Shown here: piece by piece, positions 1-4,793 of the stretch
How positions within the stretch are numbered: position 1 is the stretch's first letter
Layout: each line of letters begins with the position of its first letter
Source of the DNA: an uncultured Clostridia bacterium
Lineage (GTDB): Bacteria; Bacillota; Clostridia; Oscillospirales; Acutalibacteraceae
DNA length: 5,591 nucleotides
Reading direction: 5' to 3'
Assembly: GCA_945869905.1 (NCBI GenBank)
Contig: CAMBQD010000078.1
Coordinates: forward strand, 1-5,591
The notes under the pieces: model-generated
What the model was told of the DNA's origin: nothing
Database searches by the model: none
What the model saw: only the letters and a program-made list of their open reading frames with translations
Translations under genes and position numbers: made by a program

Positions 1-663
1 GGCAGTTTTACCGGAAACCTTACCCTCCTCTGCCGCAATCTGATGCATAACAGAATCAGGATTTTCCTCCATTGCTTTTTTAGTCTGTCTTATGAGTGCA
101 GTTGCAGACGCATATGCCTCCCAGCAGCCCTTACGTCCGCAGGTACACTGCTCACCGTCAACCATAATTACCATATGTCCGCACTCGCCGCCGGCAAAGT
201 TAACTCCGTTTACAATTTTACCGTCAACAATAATACCTGATCCTACGCCTGTACCAAGTGTAACGGCAACAAAATCCTTTGCACCGTTTCCCACGCCTGC
301 ATATGCCTCGCCTAAAGCCGCGCAGTTTGCATCATTTTCAATATAAACCTTTTCTACACCCAATCTGTCAATAATCATCTGCTTTGCAGGGACATTAGTG
401 AACGAAAGGTTGTTGGCAAATTCAATCATGCCCTCACCGTTAACGGTACCCGGTGTACCCATGCCTACAGACTCAATGTCATCCATTGTAAGGCCTGCCT
501 TTTCAACAGACTCAATTGACACCTTTGCGATATCGTCAAAAATCTCATTGGCACTTCTCGGACTGTTGGTGGGCGTCTTTGAGCTTGCAACAATCTCGTA
601 TTTTTCGTTTACAACGGCAGAAACAATATTTGTTCCCCCAAGGTCAATACCAATACTGTACAT
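1..663 (-). CDS. ROK-family sugar kinase, probably glucokinase (C-terminus cut by window edge)
   Basis: This gene most likely encodes a cytoplasmic ATP-dependent glucokinase that phosphorylates glucose at C6 for glycolysis. Only the first 221 codons are present; ROK glucokinases are usually about 310-325 residues, so roughly the last third is outside the window. Visible features are the N-terminal phosphate-binding motif DLGGTN (residues 7-12), the catalytic END segment with Asp111, the second nucleotide-binding loop TLGTGVG (135-141), the sugar-contacting GECGH stretch with Glu160 and His163, and the ROK zinc signature CTCGRKGCWE (173-182), giving ligands His163, Cys173, Cys175 and Cys180. 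The ATG at 661-663 has a GGAGG site (671-675) 7 bases upstream. There is no N-terminal helix-turn-helix, so it is a kinase and not a ROK repressor. It follows hprK by 32 bases with no terminator between, so the two are probably co-transcribed. Glucose is the likeliest substrate, but N-acetylmannosamine or fructose kinase activity cannot be excluded. Confidence 0.93.
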   Translation of the reverse strand, partial: MYSIGIDLGGTNIVSAVVNEKYEIVASSKTPTNSPRSANEIFDDIAKVSIESVEKAGLTMDDIESVGMGTPGTVNGEGMIEFANNLSFTNVPAKQMIIDRLGVEKVYIENDANCAALGEAYAGVGNGAKDFVAVTLGTGVGSGIIVDGKIVNGVNFAGGECGHMVIMVDGEQCTCGRKGCWEAYASATALIRQTKKAMEENPDSVMHQIAAEEGKVSGKTA

Positions 664-695
664 AAATTTTCCTCCAAAACTCATAAATTATTTTA

Positions 696-1658
696 TCATT
701 CCTGCCAAATGTCAACTTCCTTATCCTCTGGCTTAATATCCTCCATACCTAAGCTGTGCATAAGGTCCTTTGCGGCATTGTATCCCATTTTTTTCTGACG
801 GTTGTTCATTGCCGCAGTTTCAACAATAACGGCAAGATTACGACCGGGCGTGATAGGCACTGTTATTGCAGGCACCTTTACATTAAGAATATTTGCATAT
901 TCGTTGTCAAGCCCGAGCCTGTCATATGCCTTTGTTGAGTCCCACGCCTCAAGCTGAATAACCATATCAATTTTTTCACTGGGCTTAACGGCACCCATAC
1001 CGAAAATACGTCTGGCGTCAATAATGCCTATACCGCGCAGCTCAATAAAATGCCTGATATTTGACGGGGAGTTACCCATTAGGGTTTTATCGCTGATTTT
1101 TCTTATCTCCACTGCGTCATCTGCAATAAGCCTGTGTCCTCTTTTTATAAGCTCAATGGCGGCCTCGCTTTTTCCGGCGCCGCTTTCACCTGTGATAAGT
1201 ACGCCCTCGCCGTAAACCTCAACAAGCACACCGTGCCTTGTTATTCTGGGAGCAAGCTCCTGGTTAAGATAAGCAATAAGTGCGGCAAGGAAGGGAGATG
1301 TTTCCTCCTCTGTTTTCAGCAACGGCACCTCATATTTTTTACAGGCGTCAACAAAATAGTCCGGAATGTCCAAGCCCCTTGTGATAACGGCTGCCGCAGG
1401 CTTAAGGCTGAGCCAATAGCCCAGAGCTTTGTTTCGCTCCTCGTCATTCATATTAAGCAAAAATCCCAGCTCTGTCCAACCTAATATTTGAATACGCAAT
1501 GAATCGAAATAGTCGGTATATCCTGTCAAAACAATACCGGGCCTGTTAATCTCGGCACTTTTTATTAGTATTTTATCTGCCGGCTTTGGAAGATAAACCA
1601 CATCAAGATTATGATTATCAATAATTTTTTCAAGTGGTACGGAATAGCCCTGGCTCAT
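696..1658 (-). CDS. hprK: HPr kinase/phosphorylase
   Basis: HprK is the bifunctional cytoplasmic enzyme that phosphorylates HPr (and Crh where present) on Ser46 using ATP or pyrophosphate, and removes that phosphate again. It thereby controls CcpA-dependent catabolite repression and PTS sugar uptake. The 320 residues match the usual family length. An N-terminal regulatory domain spans about residues 1-130. The catalytic domain has the conserved RHG with His142, the Walker A loop GESGAGKS (157-164), the acidic pair Asp180-Asp181, the family signature IELRGIGIIDARRIFG (205-220) and the C-terminal loop with PITPGRN (268-274). All expected catalytic residues are present, so the enzyme should be active. 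The ATG start has AGGAGG (1665-1670) 6 bases upstream. It is the first gene of an operon with the ROK kinase and is driven by the promoter at 1699-1727. No catabolite-responsive element was seen near it. Confidence 0.97.
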   Translation of the reverse strand: MSQGYSVPLEKIIDNHNLDVVYLPKPADKILIKSAEINRPGIVLTGYTDYFDSLRIQILGWTELGFLLNMNDEERNKALGYWLSLKPAAAVITRGLDIPDYFVDACKKYEVPLLKTEEETSPFLAALIAYLNQELAPRITRHGVLVEVYGEGVLITGESGAGKSEAAIELIKRGHRLIADDAVEIRKISDKTLMGNSPSNIRHFIELRGIGIIDARRIFGMGAVKPSEKIDMVIQLEAWDSTKAYDRLGLDNEYANILNVKVPAITVPITPGRNLAVIVETAAMNNRQKKMGYNAAKDLMHSLGMEDIKPEDKEVDIWQE

Positions 1659-1698
1659 ATATCTCCTCCTATGGTACCCTAAACAATATACATTAACT

Positions 1699-1727
1699 AT
1701 TATAAATTATTGTTATAACTTTATCAA
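1699..1727 (-). promoter_or_regulatory. Sigma-A type promoter of the hprK operon
   Basis: On the minus strand TTGATA (-35, at 1722-1727) is followed after exactly 17 bases by TATAAT (-10, at 1699-1704). That is five of six and six of six matches to the housekeeping consensus. Transcription would begin near 1692, leaving a leader of about 33 bases that holds the AGGAGG site before the hprK ATG. The leader is too short for a riboswitch. Confidence 0.8.
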
Positions 1728-1775
1728 GGAATTTTTTGCATAAATTAACAATAGATAAATTATTTTTATGTGATA

Positions 1776-1804
1776 TTTACATCTTAGGTCATTTGTGATA
1801 AAAT
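1776..1804 (+). promoter_or_regulatory. Sigma-A type promoter of the glycosyltransferase gene, extended -10
   Basis: TTTACA (1776-1781) and TAAAAT (1799-1804) are separated by 17 bases, and TG at 1796-1797 adds an extended -10 element. Transcription would start near 1811, about 29 bases before the TTG start codon. The promoter is back to back with the hprK promoter, with 48 bases between their -35 boxes, leaving room for a shared operator that I could not identify. Confidence 0.75.
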
Positions 1805-1827
1805 CTGCTTAATAATTGAAATGAAAT

Positions 1828-1832
1828 TGAGG
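1828..1832 (+). promoter_or_regulatory. Ribosome binding site that fixes the TTG start
   Basis: TGAGG lies 7 bases before the TTG at 1840. An in-frame TGA at 1828-1830 closes the frame upstream, and there is no in-frame ATG before the conserved N-terminal strand, so TTG is the only start that keeps the domain whole. Confidence 0.6.
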
Positions 1833-1839
1833 CATAATT

Positions 1840-3021
1840 TTGAAGGATAAATTAAAAGTCGGCTTAGGCTCAGACGCATTTCCTCCCACCACAGACGGGA
1901 TAAGCAATGTTGTTCAGAACTACGCTCATCAAATAAGCCGCGGATTAGGCGAGCCGGTTATCATAACCCCCAAAAACCCTAATCAGCAGGACTGCAAATA
2001 TGATTACGAAATATTTAGGTATAAGAGCTGGTGGATTCCGTCAAAGGAGGGCTATAGCATCGGCTGGCCGTTTAAGGATGAACTGCATCAGGCAATTATC
2101 AATATGAATTTTGATATACTTCATTCACACGCGCCGCTGGCAACCAGCTATTATTTTCGACGTGTTGTGGAAAAGAAAAAAATACCCGTTGTCCTTACCT
2201 ATCACACAAAGTATGAATACGATATTGACAGACGTGTACCCACAAAGCCTGCAAAGGATTTTGCATATCATTTTTTGCTTAATAATATCAATGCGGCGGA
2301 TGAGGTTTGGGTTACAAGCAACGGCACCGTTGACTCTCTGCGCAAGCTGGGATATGAGGGAGATTATATCTTAATGCCCAACGGATGCGATATGCCTGTA
2401 GTAGCAGTGTCTGAAAATGAAATAAAAGAGCTGAAGCAAAAGCTGAATATAGCGCAAAATGTTCCCGTATTTATTTACAGCGGCAGAATGATTTGGTACA
2501 AAAATATACGCCTTATCTTAGATGCCTGTGCCAAGCTCAAACGTGACGGCAGGGAGTTTAAGCTGATTATGCTTGGCTTCGGTGCAGATGAAAATGCCAT
2601 CAAGCGTTACATTAATAAATTGGGCTTGTGGAATAATGTAATATGGACAGGTAAAATAATCGACAGAAGAACAATTCAGGAATATTACATCGTTTCCGAT
2701 ATTCTTCTTTTCCCCTCCGTATTTGATACAAACGGACTTGTGGTAAGGGAGGCGGCCTCTGCGGCAACGCCAAGCCTTTTAGTGCGCGGAAGCTGTGCAG
2801 CTGAAGGAATTACCGACGGCGAAACAGGATTTTTGTGTATGGAAAGTGCCCACTCAATAGCATCAACTCTTGAAAAAATTGCCGACAACAAGGAATTAAT
2901 CAAAAAGGTCGGCGGCAATGCCCAGTCTGACATATATATAAGCTGGGAGGATGCAGTAAAAAAAGCATATGACAGATATCATATTGTAATAGATAACTTC
3001 AATATAAAAAACAATTTATAA
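1840..3021 (+). CDS. GT4-family (GT-B fold) glycosyltransferase
   Basis: This 393-residue protein is a retaining GT-B glycosyltransferase that should move a sugar from a nucleotide-sugar donor to an unidentified acceptor. The acceptor domain opens with KVGLGSDAFPPTTDGISNVV (residues 6-25), the form typical of GT4 enzymes including the diacylglycerol glucosyltransferases. It continues with HSHAP (95-99) and YHTKYEYD (121-128), where His122 sits near the active site. The donor domain begins near residue 205, with SGRMIWYKN (214-222) replacing the usual GR-x4-KN phosphate-binding loop. The nucleotide-sugar motif near residues 296-304 reads D-x7-E instead of the usual E-x7-E. There is no signal peptide or membrane span, so it acts in the cytosol, perhaps at the inner membrane face. 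Translation starts at TTG. It has its own promoter and terminator, so it is probably a single-gene unit. A role in glycolipid synthesis is an inference from N-terminal resemblance only. Confidence 0.88.
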   Translation: MKDKLKVGLGSDAFPPTTDGISNVVQNYAHQISRGLGEPVIITPKNPNQQDCKYDYEIFRYKSWWIPSKEGYSIGWPFKDELHQAIINMNFDILHSHAPLATSYYFRRVVEKKKIPVVLTYHTKYEYDIDRRVPTKPAKDFAYHFLLNNINAADEVWVTSNGTVDSLRKLGYEGDYILMPNGCDMPVVAVSENEIKELKQKLNIAQNVPVFIYSGRMIWYKNIRLILDACAKLKRDGREFKLIMLGFGADENAIKRYINKLGLWNNVIWTGKIIDRRTIQEYYIVSDILLFPSVFDTNGLVVREAASAATPSLLVRGSCAAEGITDGETGFLCMESAHSIASTLEKIADNKELIKKVGGNAQSDIYISWEDAVKKAYDRYHIVIDNFNIKNNL

Positions 3022-3025
3022 AATG

Positions 3026-3068
3026 AAAGGTCTGATATAACTTTAATTCGTTATGTCAGACCTTTTTT
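3026..3068 (+). terminator. Rho-independent terminator of the glycosyltransferase gene
   Basis: A 16-base-pair stem (3026-3041 with 3050-3065, one T-G wobble) encloses an 8-base loop and runs into six T residues (3063-3068). It begins 5 bases after the stop codon. The stem also has an A run on its left side, so it could work weakly in the other direction. Confidence 0.93.
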
Positions 3069-3069
3069 C

Positions 3070-3099
3070 GTGTCACAAAACATATAACCGCATAGAATA
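3070..3099 (+). promoter_or_regulatory. Possible promoter of the manganese catalase gene
   Basis: Two readings overlap. GTGTCA (3070-3075), 17 bases, then TAGAAT (3093-3098) is a mediocre sigma-A match (four and five of six). CATAGAATA (3091-3099) also fits the -10 form CATA-NNN-TA of mother-cell sporulation sigma factors, but no good matching -35 is present at the right distance. A promoter is expected here because a strong terminator lies just upstream. Confidence 0.35.
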
Positions 3100-3124
3100 A
3101 AAAAGAAATAAAAGGAGTGACACT

Positions 3125-3721
3125 ATGTTTAATTATGTAAAGAAATTGCAATACCCTATTAATATAAAAAAGCCTGACCCCAAAGCCGCCGCAATAATTA
3201 TTTCACAATACGGGGGACCTGACGGAGAATTAGGAGCCTCCCTAAGATACCTGTCACAACGCTATTCAATGCCCTACCCTGAGCTAAAGGGTTTATTGAC
3301 TGACATAGGAGTGGAGGAGCTGGGGCATCTTGAAATGATAGGTACAATGGTGCATCAGCTAACAAGAAACTTGACAGAGGACCAGATTGAAAAAAGCGGC
3401 TTTGCACCGTACTTTGTTGACCATACAACAGGCGTTTATCCAACCTCTGCAAGCGGTTCGCCTTGGAATGCCGCAGGTATGCAGGTAAAAGGCGATACAA
3501 TTGCAGACCTTAATGAAGACCTTGCGGCAGAGCAAAAAGCCCGCGTAACCTATGATAATATACTAAGACTTGTGGATGACCCGGATATCATTGAGCCAAT
3601 AAAATTCCTACGTGAACGTGAAATAGTCCATTATCAACGCTTCGGCGAAGGTTTGAGGCTGGTGACAGATAGGCTTGACAGCAAGAATTATTATTTGACT
3701 AACCCGAGCTTTGACAAATAA
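3125..3721 (+). CDS. Manganese catalase family protein, CotJC-like
   Basis: This 198-residue protein belongs to the dinuclear manganese catalase (ferritin-like) family and matches the short CotJC spore-coat branch in length. The family splits hydrogen peroxide into water and oxygen. The metal ligands expected for a four-helix bundle site are visible: Glu35 in GELGASLRYL, Glu65 and His68 in EELGHLE, Glu136 in EDLAAEQKAR, and Glu166 with His169 in EREIVHYQRF. All are intact, so a working metal site is likely. The ATG has AGGAG (3113-3117) 7 bases upstream. CotJC genes often follow cotJA and cotJB, but here the gene stands alone between two terminators, with an unrelated glycosyltransferase upstream. 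It lacks the longer C-terminal extension of the larger catalases such as the Lactobacillus enzyme. It may protect the spore or the cell from peroxide; which of the two is inference. Confidence 0.92.
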   Translation: MFNYVKKLQYPINIKKPDPKAAAIIISQYGGPDGELGASLRYLSQRYSMPYPELKGLLTDIGVEELGHLEMIGTMVHQLTRNLTEDQIEKSGFAPYFVDHTTGVYPTSASGSPWNAAGMQVKGDTIADLNEDLAAEQKARVTYDNILRLVDDPDIIEPIKFLREREIVHYQRFGEGLRLVTDRLDSKNYYLTNPSFDK

Positions 3722-3730
3722 ATCAAGTAT

Positions 3731-3757
3731 GGACACTGATTATCAGTGTCCTTTTTT
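3731..3757 (+). terminator. Rho-independent terminator of the manganese catalase gene
   Basis: A perfect 9-base-pair stem, GGACACTGA (3731-3739) with TCAGTGTCC (3743-3751), has a 3-base loop and is followed at once by six T residues (3752-3757). It begins 9 bases after the stop codon. Confidence 0.92.
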
Positions 3758-3786
3758 GCTATTTCATATCGCAAAATCAAAATTGA

Positions 3787-3815
3787 TTTACAAAGCTATT
3801 TGTATGTGATATTAT
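3787..3815 (+). promoter_or_regulatory. Sigma-A type promoter of the small interrupted gene, extended -10
   Basis: TTTACA (3787-3792) and TATTAT (3810-3815) are 17 bases apart, with TG at 3807-3808 giving an extended -10. The design is almost the same as the glycosyltransferase promoter at 1776-1804. Transcription would start near 3822, about 60 bases before the ATG at 3881. If it is active, the transcript runs into the inserted element at 3992. Confidence 0.65.
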
Positions 3816-3991
3816 GTTTTTAGCATTGGAGTACAATAATATTTTAATAGCCAAATAAAGAGAAAGCAGAGGAGTATATTATGCCAAAAAGCAGTCAAAA
3901 AAAGATTGATTATAACAAGGAATATAACAAAAACAACAACTATGCAAATCAAAAACGATACCACGATACACACCCAAGCAATACATATGGT

Positions 3992-4017
3992 TTAGGCAAT
4001 AAAGAATAATCCGAACC
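3992..4017 (+). repeat. Left terminal inverted repeat of the element
   Basis: This 26-base end matches the reverse complement of 4245-4270 at 23 positions. The three differences lie together in the middle (the bases equivalent to 4001, 4006 and 4007), leaving perfect blocks of 9, 4 and 10 bases. It supplies the stop codon (TAA, 4007-4009) that ends the truncated peptide. Confidence 0.85.
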
Positions 4018-4019
4018 TG

Positions 4020-4126
4020 CCAAAAATGCAGTATTCAAGCGACTTTTGTATTTTTCACTGTTGCCTTGCGTCAGCAAGGCTTCCATCTCAAAATCCAAAA
4101 TTCATCTTTACTTCAAGCATTTTTGG
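4020..4126 (+). repeat. Internal stem arm 1 of the element
   Basis: CCAAAAATGC (4020-4029) pairs perfectly with GCATTTTTGG (4117-4126). Near the middle of this arm is a perfect hairpin, GCCTTGC (4063-4069), loop GTCA, GCAAGGC (4074-4080). The arm starts only 2 bases inside the left terminal repeat. Confidence 0.75.
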
Positions 4127-4133
4127 TCTGCGA

Positions 4134-4241
4134 GTTTAAATTGTGCTGATTTGTTCTTAATCAAGGCATAAAAACGCAGGAATACTTTATGTATTCCGAG
4201 TATTTTTAACACAGAGTAAGGGCAAATCAGCCAATTTAAAC
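4134..4241 (+). repeat. Internal stem arm 2 of the element
   Basis: Bases 4134-4153 pair with 4223-4241 over 19 base pairs, with a single bulged T at 4144. The arm is capped by a second hairpin, GGAATAC (4179-4185), loop TTTAT, GTATTCC (4191-4197), which a five-pair A/T stem (4170-4174 with 4203-4207) can extend. It ends 3 bases before the right terminal repeat. Confidence 0.8.
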
Positions 4242-4244
4242 CAT

Positions 4245-4270
4245 GGTTCGGATTGCTCTTCATTGCCTAA
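4245..4270 (-). repeat. Right terminal inverted repeat of the element
   Basis: This is the partner of the repeat at 3992-4017, in inverted orientation, beginning inside with GGTTCGGATT and ending ATTGCCTAA. Its last base is also the first base of the resumed reading frame (AGG at 4270-4272) of the interrupted small gene. Confidence 0.85.
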
Positions 4271-4443
4271 GGGTATTCTTGCACGAAACAGATATCATTG
4301 AGCAGCTTGAAGGTCAAACGAACAAATCCGGCTATATTATGGACTTAATTAGAGCCGATATTGAAAGGCAGAAAGAGCATAAATAAAACAATTCAAATAT
4401 TCTTTAAACAACGAATAGACCTCATAAAAATTGTAAAACATAA

Positions 4444-4539
4444 AAACTACTAATTAAAATCTGTGATTGGTTGGACATAACAATAACCGATTTCTTTGAT
4501 ACCGAAACCTTTAGAAATCTTGAACAGGAAATCAAATGA
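4444..4539 (+). pseudogene. Possible C-terminal remnant of an XRE-type helix-turn-helix regulator
   Basis: An open stretch of 31 codons ending at TGA (4537-4539) reads KICDWLDITITDFFDTE followed by TFRNLEQEIK. The pattern IK-IC-x-x-LDI-x-x-x-DFFD is the way many clostridial XRE (HTH_3) regulators end their DNA-binding domain, at the last helix. No start codon, ribosome site or earlier helices were found; an in-frame stop lies at 4441-4443. Just downstream, in another frame, LVDDILCKVLSVKK (from 4613) may be further decayed C-terminus. The remaining bases up to 4690 are AT-rich, with a 9-base-pair A/T hairpin at 4582-4605, and show no intact gene. The assignment rests on a short motif and is tentative. 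Confidence 0.35.
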
Positions 4540-4691
4540 TACAGCCGGCTTTAAAAACAGTCGGATTTTTGTTTTCAAAGAATTTTTCAAGAAATTTTGA
4601 AAAATATCCTGACTTGTTGATGATATTCTTTGCAAGGTGCTTTCTGTCAAGAAAAGAAAGTTCAAAATCAAATATATCTGAACACAAAATG

Positions 4692-4720
4692 AGACCGCCT
4701 ACACAATGTAAGCGGTCTTT
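4692..4720. terminator. Hairpin between convergent units, possible bidirectional terminator
   Basis: AGACCGC (4692-4698) pairs with GCGGTCT (4712-4718). After one mismatch TACA pairs with TGTA around a CAA loop. The T-runs are modest on both sides: TCTTT on the plus strand, and CATTTT on the minus strand. It lies 74 bases past the stop of the minus-strand cupin gene, so it may end that transcript; on the plus strand it would close the remnant region. Confidence 0.55.
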
Positions 4721-4793
4721 GCCTATTTAGAGTTAGTTTGACAAACTGAGATTTGTTGTTGCCTTTGTAACGATAAAACTCCAATTTTACGGA

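Larger units (their letters stand above)
3992..4270. mobile_element. MITE-like non-autonomous element, 279 bp, inside the small regulator gene
   Basis: The two ends are imperfect inverted repeats of 26 bases (23 matching) that begin TTAGGCAAT and end inward with AATCCGAACC. The interior holds no open reading frame of note, so it carries no transposase. It lies exactly between the two halves of a small coding gene, which resume on either side in different frames. That is strong evidence of an insertion. Most of the interior can pair with itself (two long arms, described separately). I could not find a convincing target-site duplication: the flanks share only GGT (3989-3991 and 4272-4274), with one base of offset. 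The exact left boundary is therefore uncertain. It would need a transposase supplied in trans from elsewhere in the genome. Confidence 0.72.
3881..4386 (+). pseudogene. Small ribbon-helix-helix-like DNA-binding protein gene, split by an inserted element
   Basis: The ATG at 3881 has AGAGGAG (3868-3874) 6 bases upstream and opens a Lys/Asn-rich start, MPKSSQKKIDYNKEYNKNNN, typical of a family of small clostridial Arc-like proteins. The frame then enters the inserted element and stops at 4007-4009, giving a 42-residue peptide. The missing C-terminal half resumes after the element in another frame, from the AGG at 4270 to the TAA at 4384-4386. It reads RVFLHETDIIEQLEGQTN followed by KSGYIMDLIRADIERQKEHK, which looks like the beta-ribbon strand, helix A and helix B of a ribbon-helix-helix fold. 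The intact protein would have been roughly 65-75 residues, probably a DNA-binding regulator or antitoxin-like protein. No partner toxin is seen. The first half is still well placed for expression, but without the fold it is unlikely to bind DNA. Family assignment is from remembered motif style, not a search. Confidence 0.7.

Noticed and set aside
398..736. Plus-strand open frame of 112 codons
   Set aside because: It is the antisense shadow of the ROK kinase, which has clear catalytic motifs on the minus strand.
1671..1839. Catabolite-responsive (cre) site between hprK and the glycosyltransferase
   Set aside because: No sequence close to the TGNAANCGNTNNCA pattern was found in this spacer.
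4061..4082. Hairpin GCCTTGC-GTCA-GCAAGGC as an independent terminator
   Set aside because: No T-run follows it, and it sits symmetrically within arm 1 of the inserted element, which explains it better.
4582..4605. Nine-base-pair A/T hairpin
   Set aside because: Nearly pure A/T pairs in AT-rich remnant DNA; likely chance and not a terminator, since no G/C stem is present.
4450..4671. Minus-strand open frame of 73 codons
   Set aside because: Phe/Lys-rich, with no ribosome site and no recognisable motif. It lies opposite the XRE-like remnant in very AT-rich DNA, so it is probably chance.
4536..4730. Plus-strand open frame of 64 codons
   Set aside because: It has no Shine-Dalgarno site, a composition typical of out-of-frame AT-rich DNA, and runs through the hairpin at 4692-4718.
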